Origin: Hypsibius dujardini
Taxonomy: Eukaryota > Tardigrada > Eutardigrada > Parachela > Hypsibiidae
DNA: 50,720 nt
Assembly: GCA_001579985.1 (NCBI GenBank)
Contig: LRSR01012301.1
Location: forward strand, 1 to 50,720
Direction: 5' to 3'
Below are positions 21,710 to 31,033 of this stretch, one piece after another. Below the pieces are notes generated by a model. The model was not told where the DNA came from and made no database searches. It was given only the letters and a program-made list of their open reading frames with translations. Positions within the stretch are counted from its first letter, which is position 1. Every line of letters begins with the position of its first letter. Made by a program: the position numbers and the translations under genes.

Positions 21710-21730
21710 CATTTTGAGCATATAAATAGG
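21710..21730 (-). promoter_or_regulatory. Putative TATA box of kinase-like gene
   Basis: Coding-strand CCTATTTATATGC about 85 bases upstream of the ATG. A MITE starts about 50 bases further upstream. Confidence 0.4.
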
Positions 21731-21781
21731 ATTTCATAAAATAAATACAACTTCTAAAAGTTTAATTACATTTACACATTA

Positions 21782-21926
21782 CTGTACTGCCGCGTTAGCT
21801 TCGCGCATTGCAAGAGCATCACTTCGTTATCCTAGCCCGTAGTGCACGTAAGCTCATGCGCGGATCCATAGGTCTACGTTTACGGTGGGTATACTTCTAC
21901 TGCGCGAAGCTAACGCGGCAGTACAG
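21782..21926. mobile_element. 145-bp MITE with 26-bp inverted ends
   Basis: Ends CTGTACTGCCGCGTTAGCTT and its inverse, perfect over about 26 bases, with TA on both sides (21780-21781, 21927-21928). Sits between the kinase-like promoter and Tigger derivative B. Confidence 0.85.
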
Positions 21927-22032
21927 TATTTACCCAAAATACATTTAGTGATTTTAACGTACAATGTGCCTGTGCGTTTGTATTGTGGGGCTTTGTGTGA
22001 CTTCAAATAAAATTGTGGATCAATCAACTTAC

Positions 22033-23202
22033 GTCACGGACTGCGGCAGGGAGGCTGCATTTCGTAGGCTAGCTGAATCTGGATGTAGCCTTTCCTTGAC
22101 GGCTGGACAATGCTTGAGGATTAAATTAAGCCAATGATCACTAGCTTTGAACTTGAGGAACTTCTTGTCTTTTGCGAGCTTTTTTGCGAGCTTCACGGCG
22201 TGGTCCTTGACATCTTCGCGTTTCAATACTATTTCCTGTTTGCGAAGTGACGCCGCCCACGCATTCAATGGAGCGTCGAGTTCAGGATATTTGCGTTTCC
22301 TCGGTCGTTTCCTCCTCGGTTCAAACGTTTCGTCCAGGTTGTCGCTGTCGGGGGGAATGCTTATTCGGATCCGCCGAACAGTTGCCGTTGAGACGCCGTA
22401 TTTTTTTGCCGCGTTTGCTAATGTCATCTGCCGAAAACAGACAGGAGGAAGATGGCTATTAATTAATTCAAGAAATCAATCAATCACCACTATCAATACA
22501 ACTCACGCTGACGAGTGAGTCTGATGTGTGATAATAGAGTGCTATCGCATTTTGCCCGAGACGAGTTTGAGTACGACTCGAGAACCAGTCGTACTGTAAT
22601 CGTGCTCGAATCAACGTGAGCGCTATCGCTGCGCGCCTCCGTAAAATTTTCCCGACTGAATTGTTTTGGTTTTTTAAAATGCCGCCAATGAGTCTAGACG
22701 CTACATTTGCGCCTTTCTTCCTTTACTTCATGGGGCAAAAAGCGTTTTCTTTAATTATTATGCGTCGGTCTACGAGTGCAGAAGCCGTTTTAAAGCCTTC
22801 CATCCCGGAGTTTTTATTCTAAATCAATCAATCGATGGATCTGCGGAACTAAAATATGCACATTATTTATTATTTCTTTTGAGGGTTTGAATGTCACGAT
22901 AGTTTTGGCTAATATAAATTTCAATGGGGAAAACTTAATAAACCTAAAATCCGTTAACTAATTCTGAACTAAAACAAGGCTAAAATTAAAAAATCTAAAC
23001 TATATAAATTTTTAGAAACTAATTTTTAGTATACTACAAATTATAAAGTACGAAGTTGACTATTTTTTGTCATCCCTACCGGGGAACTTACTGGTACATC
23101 AGCGGTTAAATCCTTAATCATTCTTGAACGTTCCTCATTTGTGAGGACCTTGGGCTCTTTTTTCAGGACCTTGGCCTTTTTTCGCAATGGCGCATCCATC
23201 AT
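22033..23202 (-). CDS. DNA-binding-only Tigger-derived protein, copy B
   Basis: Exon 1 is 23202-23092 (37 codons, MMDAPLRKKAK to LTADVP, donor CCA|gtaagt). Exon 2 is 22427-22033 (acceptor ttttcggcag, 131 codons plus two bases, donor GAC|gtaagt). The frame is unbroken across both, unlike copy A. The join rebuilds a psq-type helix-turn-helix (NEERSRMIKDLTADVP plus AAKKYGVSTATVRR), then a Lys/Arg-rich linker and a CENP-B-type second DNA-binding domain (about residues 85-145, KREDVKDHAVKLAKKLA). In pogo-superfamily transposases these bind the element ends. The catalytic DDE exons are not present downstream. If exon 2 reads through its donor it ends at TAA two bases later. It may be a remnant or a small repressor-like protein; I cannot tell which. 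Confidence 0.5.
22500..22860. other. Intron of Tigger derivative B
   Basis: Imperfect palindromic stretch around 22560-22620 (GTACGACTCGAG and GAACCAGTCGTAC). Copy A carries a different insertion at this point. No separate gene. Confidence 0.45.
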
Positions 23203-23678
23203 CTCGCGCGTGTGTGCTGCTGAGGTCGTGTAAAATCCCACCGGAAGTACAGTGGAGTAGATAAATCCGGAGCCGCAGATCCAGTTTATGATGAGTAGTG
23301 AACGGTGTAAATGTAGTTGTAGCTATACAATCGTTATAATTGTAGTGTATACACTCATAATCCTTAGTCAAATTAATAGAAGCATCCCAATAAATGGGAG
23401 ATAGTCCCTTTGCCGTTCACGTCGATAGTCAACCAGACTGATTGCCTGCCGAAATTGAGCTGAGAAGCGATAGATGCGTTAATAAGCAATATGCGCCATT
23501 ACACAAACTCCTTTCCTCGACACATCGACACGAAAACACGAGGCGCTCGATTGCGGAACAAAAATCCAACAGACCAATGATAAGATGATAAGACTTCGTG
23601 TGTTGTGTGCTCATGTGTTGTTGCACACAACTTCACGAGGAAATGCCGATTGGCTCGTGAATTCGTGAGCCGTTGGTA

Positions 23679-24869
23679 CAGGGACCGGCAGCAAAGTTGG
23701 ACCAGTTTGCGCGCCATCAAACAACTGATTAGTTTCTTTTGTAACAACCCATCCCACATTGGTCTTGAGTAAAACCAAGTCATGCATCGTAAAATACATT
23801 TGTTGACGTTTGAATAATCAATAATGCCTGCTCCAATTGATTGTGAAACGAGGGGCGCCAACTTGACCCATCATCAGAACGACCATTCCCATAAAAAAAA
23901 ATAGTCGATGCTTTGTTTGACCTGGGCTTTTCGGTTTCGAAGTCTACTGTCATTCGTGTTATCCCGAAATATGAACGGGAAAAGCGAGGGATATTCAAAC
24001 CAGCAAAAAAGTTTGATCCCCAGTGCCTGCCGTCCAAGCCCACCAAAGATCTCATCAGAAAAGTGAACGCAGCGACGGATGTGGATAATCCTCCCACCTT
24101 GAACCAAATGGTTGAACGATACGATGTCTCTGAAGGACAAATTTGAAATCGGACTTGCTGAAGAGGACCAAAACGCATGCCTTATCAACCTAGCAAGCGC
24201 AGCAGCATCTTCACTGCGGACCTCGGACTCTCGAACTTCTGGGGGGAGGGGGGGGGGTGATTGATGGAGTATGTAATGTCTTTCTATGAGTTCTGGTTGT
24301 TTATGAATGATTGTAATGAAATCCGGAACTACTACTACAGGAAGGAAAGAAAACCAGTTCCGAAAAATTGCATCAAACAGTGGAAGCAGAAATTCCTCAG
24401 AAAAGTGATGTGCGCCACAGGAATGTCGTATTGCGGTGCGACGGGCATCTACTTTGTCCCACCAACCTGCAAAGTCAATTCAGCGTTTGTCCTCAACAAT
24501 ATCGTGAAGCTGACAGTAGAAAAAGAGGTCCATAGACTCTACCACGAAGAGAAACATAAATCATCCTCCACTTTGATAGTGCTTCCTGTCACACGACGCC
24601 TGCAGTCTACTCCTATCTCAAATCAAAAAAAGTCAAGTAGATTGGGAAAGAGGAATGGATGGCCAACAGCCCCGACTTAAGTCCTACGGGTTTCGGTCCG
24701 AACGGAAATTTAGCGTTTACCGTAATGTTATGGAATCCTGGAGAAGAAGGGTAATTCAGATGCTAAACGCAAAGGGCTTTCAGTTTGTAAATTCACAAAA
24801 ATAAAAAAACCCACATTACGGTGGAAAACTCGTTGTCGCAAACTGGTCCAACTATGCTGCCGGCAACTG
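23679..24869 (+). mobile_element. Tc1/mariner element, both ends present
   Basis: 1191 bp. Inverted ends share GGCAGCA[AT]AGTTGGACCAG; TA lies outside each (23677-23678 and 24870-24871). The transposase on the plus strand is decayed. It has interrupted the 5' flank of Tigger derivative B. Confidence 0.85.
23895..24745 (+). pseudogene. Mariner transposase pseudogene
   Basis: Pieces in several frames follow the order of a mariner transposase. First an N-terminal helix-turn-helix (NPPTLNQMVERYDVSEGQI). Then a central piece at 24330-24530 (MSYCGATGIYFVPPTCKVNS). Then, after a frameshift, the SCHTTPAVYSYLKSKKVKW region and WMANSPDLSP around the last catalytic Asp. Several frameshifts and stops make it non-functional. 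Confidence 0.82.
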
Positions 24870-25030
24870 TATGACTTACACATGATCTCACTATCACTTG
24901 TACATCGTGTCGTTCTGTTCGGAAAAGGATTCTGTGCCAAGGCGCATATGCTTCAAGTGCAGGCCTGTGTATCTTCACAAAACTCAATGCACAGCACAAA
25001 CATAATGAAGAGAGGGGTCTCTCAGTCCGC

Positions 25031-25154
25031 AATCACTTGACCTGCAATGGTTGCTTTGTTCCTGCTCTGTTCTATTTTTAAACAAGCCTCCCCCTGCTCC
25101 GCCCCTTTGCCCATACACCAGAAAATACATTGTACTCAATCTTGTCGTTTACTG
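25031..25154. mobile_element. CAACGACA-family MITE, partial copy 3
   Basis: Right half only: shares the TGACCTGCA-GGTTGCTT block with 12043-12065, CGCCCCTTTGCCCAT, and the end TTGTCGTTTACTG next to TA (25155-25156). Confidence 0.6.
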
Positions 25155-25604
25155 TAAATATTTAACGGGAAATGCAAATATATCGGATAAAATATGATTA
25201 AACTTAAATTATTCAAATTCGGCGTCAACTGAGTTTTGATCCGAAATCAGGGAGTGGAATTGAAACGCTTTGATTGGTCGTTTGCCTTGGTAAAAAATTG
25301 CTTGATTGATTCACTGAGAAGCGGTACCATTCTCTTTTGTCCTTAACGCATGAAAGATGGGTCACCCCGCGCGAAGGCTCGCTCGCTTCGCTACCTCACC
25401 CACGCTCGGCGCCCCATCACTCATAGGAATCTCAATTAGAAATGCCATTCAAAACCCATCAAAACCCATAAAAAACCCATCTACAGATTTTGCCATTGAA
25501 ACCCATTCCCTTCGCGGCGGCTCGTTTCGCTCGCTCGCGCTCAGGTCAGTGGTCGGGCTCACAGTCGTTTTGGCTAACCGATGCTTGATCGATTGACACG
25601 GTAA
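25155..25604. other. Intergenic with short repeats
   Basis: Contains TTTGATTGGTCGTTTGCC at about 25270, the inverse of motifs at 25680 and 25803. At about 25385-25420 and 25510-25550 are CG-rich phrases such as GCTCGCTCGCTTCGCTACC. No gene. Confidence 0.5.
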
Positions 25605-25865
25605 CGGTATCAGTGCTTCCATAAATACTGTTTGGATCAGAAATTTTCAAAATTATTGTAATCTGGTACTGTGGCTAAACGACCATTCAAAATGCTGTAG
25701 CTCCACCCCCTGACCTTGAGTTAAAATTCGGCCGATGTCAATCGATTCAAAATATTGTTTTGGGTCAGAAACGGGCACATTTACCTCAATCTGAGTGCTG
25801 TGGGCAAACGACCAATCAAAGCGCTGTAACTCCGCCCCCTGACCTCCGATGGAATTCGGCTAATT
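25605..25865 (+). repeat. Two tandem units of about 127 bp
   Basis: Both units end in AAACGACCA(A/T)TCAAA, then GCTGTA(A/G)CTCC(G/A)CCCCCTGACCT, then a TTCGGC phrase. The second unit abuts the broken 4-TM copy 4. Confidence 0.7.
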
Positions 25866-26172
25866 CGGCCTTGTGCTTCACCGAGATTGGTGACTGGATT
25901 GGATCCATCTCTCCGTTTGCCGCCAAGTCTGGATCGACGGTTCCTCCCTGCGTTGATCTGTTTCTGTGCTGGCGATACGATCCCGGATCAGGTTGTCCCA
26001 TTCCGCCAGCAAGGTCATGCTGTGGATTCTGGTTAAGATGAGGTGGTAGCACTGAACCAGCATGAACACGACCAGCAGGATAGCGATCGTCACCCAGGCA
26101 AATTTCTCCTTGTCGTTGGATTCCGGCAGTCCGAAGCTGCATTTGAATGCGAAGAGGGTCGTCAATCCGTCG
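25866..26172 (-). pseudogene. Four-membrane-segment gene, broken copy 4
   Basis: Only the part from segment 3 to the tail remains. FKCSFGLPESND and SIHSMTLLAEWDNLI (with TRIHSM) are recognisable. A frameshift after TETDQ changes the tail to a different frame, ending in a stop. The 5' part ends at 26172, joined directly to the upstream block. Confidence 0.85.
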
Positions 26173-26299
26173 TTGATTGCACTTGCAGAAATAGGGCTAT
26201 ATTGTCATCGTTTGTTTCCAGATCAGCATGTTGCAGTTAGAAAGGTCTTTACTGAAGATTAAGAATGAAAATTGGCGGTGCGGCGTGTTGCAGGAATGC

Positions 26300-26405
26300 A
26301 CTCTGCAGCGGCGACGATATACGATCCGGACAATATTAATCGATCGACAAACGAAAAAATCTGAGTCACTACAATTGTCTGAGTCACACCATATGCTTCT
26401 TAGCA
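26300..26405. repeat. 4-TM upstream block, copy 4 (partial)
   Basis: Shares ATCGATCGACAAAC and the following TCTGAGTCAC phrase with the other blocks. Confidence 0.55.
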
Positions 26406-26412
26406 GACGCTT

Positions 26413-26560
26413 AGCAGACGCACAGACACAGACGCAGACACAGACACAGGCACGGGCACAGACACAGACGCAGACACAGACACAGACACAGACACAGACA
26501 CAGACACAGACACAGACACAGACACAGACACAGACACAGACACAGACACAGACACAGGCG
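26413..26560 (+). repeat. CAGACA hexanucleotide microsatellite
   Basis: (CAGACA)n with CAGACG and GGCACG variants at its left. Confidence 0.95.
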
Positions 26561-27021
26561 ATTAGCGGCGTATACAATGTACACAGACACAATCATGGAT
26601 GAGAACAAACACATACGGAAATGCAAGACAGGCACACAGTTGAGTTTAATTAAGTGTTTCAGTTTTTTAACTTGTGCTGCTTTTATTTACTTAATTAATT
26701 TCATAATTTGGACAGTCTACTCATGGCCTTTGTTTTTATTTCTTAATAGTCTCTTCTTAAATAATTTAGTGATTTAAATAATATTTAATTAGTTTGAGTT
26801 TAGTTTTATTTAGTCTAATGTTGCAAGGACCCAAACTGTCGAGTGTATTTTCTTTGTTTTTCATAATGTGACAGTAAAACATGAATTATAGTGCTCATTT
26901 CACAGCACCACATACTATACAGTTGTCTTCGCTGACGGCACAGGTGGCTGTGCAATCGTACGAGTGTGAAAAATGCTGCGCGAGTATTCGTGCAAACTGC
27001 GTTAAGCCCCGCGAGCCATTA
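26561..27021. other. AT-rich 3' flank of unit 4
   Basis: Parallels 14301-14770 and 17940-18364. No gene. Confidence 0.55.
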
Positions 27022-27790
27022 GAGAGGTTGAAGCAACGCGCGTAGGAGTAGCGTAAGAGTCAGCCTAAGGAAATCGGCCAATTGAAATCGTGCGCGGGCG
27101 TGGCCAAACTTACCCGCGCCGTAAGAAGCAGTGGGCCTTACGCGGCGACGTAAGCACGACGTAAGGACAATTCAGTATAATTAACCCTGGTCAATTTACT
27201 GGAATTTGACTCAAAATTCTAAGCAACAGTAGCAACTAGCCACCTGGGTTGTAGAAAACAATGAACTCAACTGAAACAGAAAATTTAGAGGCCGATTTTT
27301 GTGGCGCATGCCATCGTTTGAGTAACTTAACTCTTCGTCCGTTAAAAGACCATTCGCGTACGTTAATAGAAATAGGGATGGCATCAAATGACGAAAAGCT
27401 ACAGCTTGATTTGATTTGATTTTAAAAATCATTTGATCATTTGATTATTTGATTTTGAAAGTCATTTGATCATTTGATTTCTCATCACTCCTTTTTGCCA
27501 TGAAACATGATTTGATTTGATTCGAATTTGACATTTGATGCTACCCCTAAGCAGAAGGGATTTGTACTTCATGATAGGAAACAGACACGAGAAAAAGAAA
27601 TTGAATGATGGAATTGCAGAAATATTCGGTTTTACGAGGTGGTATTTTCCAAAAATGACGCAGAATTCAAGAAGAGCATTGCTTAAGGTTACTTTACGTT
27701 AACGCTACGCGGACTGCTTCAACCTGTCCTCCGTAAAGCAAGCGTACAATTTTCATACGCTACTCTTACGCCGAAATGCTTCAACCTCTC
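27022..27790. mobile_element. TA-flanked non-autonomous element
   Basis: Inverted ends GAGAGGTTGAAGCA at 27022 and 27790, with TA at 27020-27021 and 27791-27792. Unit 2 shows the uninterrupted site (CCATTAGCTATCGC near 14770). Subterminal GTAAGAGT-type motifs occur at both ends, and an ATTTGATT-rich tract lies at 27408-27540. No transposase frame. Confidence 0.75.
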
Positions 27791-27959
27791 TATAAAGTGT
27801 CGCAGTGTTTGAGTCTCTTGACTTCCTCGTAATCAGACCGTAATCTACCGTATAGACGGTTAATATTATCATGCAGTCTTGGGTTGCCTCACTCTTCCTT
27901 CTTTGGCGTAGAAGCATTATCCGAGTCTCAGAAAAAGGGGCAAACCATGGGCAGCTTCC

Positions 27960-29020
27960 TCAAAAATGTTCGAATCTTTTCCGCCTGCTCTGCCGGGGGC
28001 AACGCGGCAGTTCAACCCTCATCGGACGGTCATCGACATTGAAGAAGGCCCAAATCTTTAGCAGCAGATTCAGCGTAGAGAACCCTTTCATCGAGTCTAG
28101 AAGGCGCACCACGTGACCGTCCCGTCCGTCTGACACCGTTGCTGGATGCAGTCGGCACGATATCGCTTATTCCGACTTGGACACTGGACGTACCCTCAAA
28201 TGAGACACGTGACAAGCTTTGGAAACTGTTCGCATGGCAGTTTTGGCACGTCGGAGAATTCTGGGTCCTCAGGGATCGCCATAGGAGCACTCCATTTCTG
28301 AGAGTGTTCGGAATTGGGATCTCCGGTCATGTAACAGTTTCTGGAACCGTCGTTCGGATAACTGCTGCCACACGATGGTTCAAGTCTAGATTTGCAGAGG
28401 CGATCCCTGATCTCCGGGATTCGCCATAGGAGCACTCGATCCCTAATAGCATCCGGGGTAGGGATCTTGGGCCACGTAAGAGTTCTCGAAACCGTTGGGA
28501 TAACTACTGGCCGTGGATGGTCCGTCGAAAACTCGGCCGTCTAAAAGGTTCGTAGTGGTCGGAGCTCACGGGAGCTGTCTCTCCTCGAGGCAGTTCTTCG
28601 ATTGACTCTAGGGCCATGTAGGAATTTCGGAAGCCGTTTGGACAGCTGTTGCCCAGGATGGTTCGTCAAAATCTTGTGGTTCTACGAAGTTTTGCTGATC
28701 GTAACAGTCGATCCCTGAGACCATCCACAGGCGGAATCTTGTGCCATGTGGGAGTTCTGAAAACCGTCCCGATAACTGCTGTCCAAGGACCGCGTACCGA
28801 AGAGAAGGTCGCCGAGACTCTCAGTCGGAGCGCTAAGAACCCGAGGTCCATCGGCAGCGGGAACTTGAGAGAGATGAGAGTGCTCCAGGAAACTACCCGC
28901 GTTGCCTGCAAATGCCGCATCGTGCAAGCAGAGGGCTGCAGTCGTAGCACTTGGTTCCTGATACCATCGACCGGAAAAGAGGTAGGGCAATTTAGAGTTC
29001 TGAACGTTGCTCAAAGACAG
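27960..29020 (-). pseudogene. Kinase-like gene, C-terminal exon copy (unit 4)
   Basis: Matches exon 4 of the gene at 19062-19913 from SNVQNSKLPYL onward, with at least four decayed copies of the FQNSxMxQD repeat (two in the intact gene). Stops and frameshifts occur after the first repeat. It continues to a longer C-terminal end (DPEFSDVP) that the intact copy lacks, since that one stops at DPEFL. Confidence 0.75.
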
Positions 29021-29084
29021 ACAGACAGACAGACAGACAGACTCTTCCCCTGGACTTTTCCCTTGCTAGAGATTTCATACATTG

Positions 29085-29520
29085 AATAAATCTGTACTTG
29101 ACCAGTAGATCATTTGCACAACCTCGTAATCGCTTTCTCCTGAACTCAGGATATCGCCTTTTTTCACCGCACCCAGATCGCCAGTCGTAGTTTGATTTTG
29201 TGTTGCGGCGTTTCAGCTCACTAAGCCCGATGGCCGCGCATCGTTTGGGACCACGTCACTCAACAAAAGATTTTTCAAACGATCCAAAATCTTCTCAACT
29301 GACCACTCCACATCGCTCAAATAACCCTTCGCCCTGGACCGAAGGTTTTTAAATAACTGGTATATTTTCTGTTCAGTGGGAGTAATTTCTTCATTCCACA
29401 GAGAGGGCTTCTCGCTCGTGAACGTTATTATCATTCCACCATGTTGCGGGATGAGCCCTCCGGTTTTTCAAACTGTAAAATTGCCAGCTACTCAACCAAT
29501 GCCATAATCAGAGATCTGCG
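29085..29520 (-). pseudogene. Kinase-like gene, first exon copy (unit 4)
   Basis: Matches exon 1 at 21222-21632: EWSVEKILDRLKNLLLSDVV and TEQKIYQLFKNL are clear. The ATG is kept, but the fifth codon after it is TAG (MALVE-stop), and the glycine-loop end is damaged. Exons 2 and 3, the kinase-like core, are missing between this and the tail. Confidence 0.8.
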
Positions 29521-29589
29521 ACCTTTCGTCGGGGCGTGCTGCGACCGGTTGCCGGTCGTGGCATGGCGGCCACTTCTTCTTCAACTGCA

Positions 29590-29990
29590 ATCGAAAAAGT
29601 TCAGAGTATATGGCATTTGAAATAAAACCTAGTTGTACGGCATTTTTTATAGGGACCCTTCTTTGAAGCAGTCGTCCGGAGAGGGACGAATGCCAACCTC
29701 TGGAAACGCAACTCTTCCAATATCTTTATTGTCGCTCCTCATCTCCACAGGTGACAGTAGAGATTGTGGCGACAGATGGCATGCTCAAAGGGTCCCTCAG
29801 TTTTAACATAATATTTCGCGGCGCACTTGAAGCTAATACTCCAGGCATCCTATTAAGTATCAAAAGAGGTATTAAGAGCGACGTGATCTGCTCTAAATTA
29901 GTACAAGGAGGGTACCCTAATTCTAGCCATCCCTTTTCGAGTCCTGATTTTGAGCCAAACTAAGCAATTCCAATATAGTAGGACTTTCCT
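29590..29990. other. Intergenic, possible short inverted repeat
   Basis: AGGGACCCTT at about 29651 and AAAGGGTCCCT at about 29788 face each other about 150 bases apart; no target duplication was seen. No gene. Confidence 0.4.
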
Positions 29991-30920
29991 AAACATCATG
30001 TTCAACTTTTCTGGATACTTACAAGGATACTTGTCAGCGCACGGCCTGGTGACAAACGGCCTACAAATCGACGGGAATTTCGCCTGAAATACCGCCCAGA
30101 AGGTTGCGTTTCTCAACCCGGTTGGCCAGCTCGTTAGACGCGGTACGACTCCAAACAATGTGTCCGTGCAGTTGACTCGATAGTCCGCCCAGAGATTTCG
30201 TTGATTCGCTGCAGTCGCATCCGACAATTCGGCCGCCCATGCGATCATTGATTTGAGCGCGCAACCCTCGCACCGATTGCCGTTTCCGGCAAATGAAATG
30301 AAGGACGTGTTAGGTATCACAATTCCCATTCCGTTGCTTGACGTCACCTAATGCGAAAGTGTTTTTCGTAGACTTAGTTGGCAATCGCAAACTAGGCAAA
30401 TTATAGCCTTCTTTGCTTACTTTTTGCTTTATCATGGCTGTTGGTTAGCCGGAAATAAGCTTTTTACGCAAGGCTTACTTTTAAATGATCATAATGAAGC
30501 GAATGATTGGTAGCAGAAACTGCTATTCTTGTGCCAAGGGTCAACTAAGCAAGTGCTAACTACGCTAGTCGGAACTACCCGAAACTGAGGTTATTTCTTC
30601 GAAGGCTGCTCATGACTAGCTTAGTCTTTCATAGTTCCCATACGTCAAGCCACGACGTCACTTGTAAACATCACGGTAATTTTTTTCATCATTTTTAATG
30701 TCTTTTTGAGAACATAAATGATGGAACATTATAAGGTTACGTCGTAATCATTAGAAAAAGAAAAGACATTAGAAAAGACTTCTGCCTGATAAAAACAAGA
30801 AAGTTTATCAGGCGATAACCGATAGGGGGCGCAGTAGGACACAAGAAGATCAGTTTTGATAAAGCGCCGACTGAGCTTGCACGCACGTTGAGCGGATCCG
30901 ATTCTCGGCAGTCGCCGTAT

Positions 30921-30964
30921 CTTGGCATTTTGGCATCTTGGCATCCTGGCATTTTGGCATCTTA
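30921..30964 (+). repeat. TTGGCATY short tandem repeat
   Basis: About five units of TTTGGCATC/CTTGGCATC just upstream of the BEN gene; possible promoter-proximal repeat. Confidence 0.7.
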
Positions 30965-31033
30965 CACTGTTCCGGTTCTTCGTTTTAGCGGGATTTTTTT
31001 CCTGCTTTTCATATTTTCCAAAATGGAGTGAAG

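Larger units (their letters stand above)
21930..23490 (-). mobile_element. Pogo/Tigger-type derivative B
   Basis: Second copy of the structure at 8370-9740. It has the same 3' boundary (about 100 bases past the exon-2 donor) and the same 5' leader with CTATACAATCGTTATAAT. The 5' flank is interrupted at 23679 by a mariner and may resume to about 25020. The DDE part is absent. Confidence 0.7.

Noticed and set aside
24240-24262. G-rich run considered as a quadruplex regulatory site
   Set aside because: Lies inside a decayed mariner transposase; similar runs occur elsewhere without context.
27408-27540. ATTTGATT-rich tract considered as a satellite or origin
   Set aside because: It is internal to the TA-flanked element 27022-27790 and short; no evidence of a separate role.
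29651-29798. Possible 150-bp element with AGGGACCCTT ends
   Set aside because: Only about 10 matching end bases and no target duplication; kept as a note in the intergenic entry and not called as an element.
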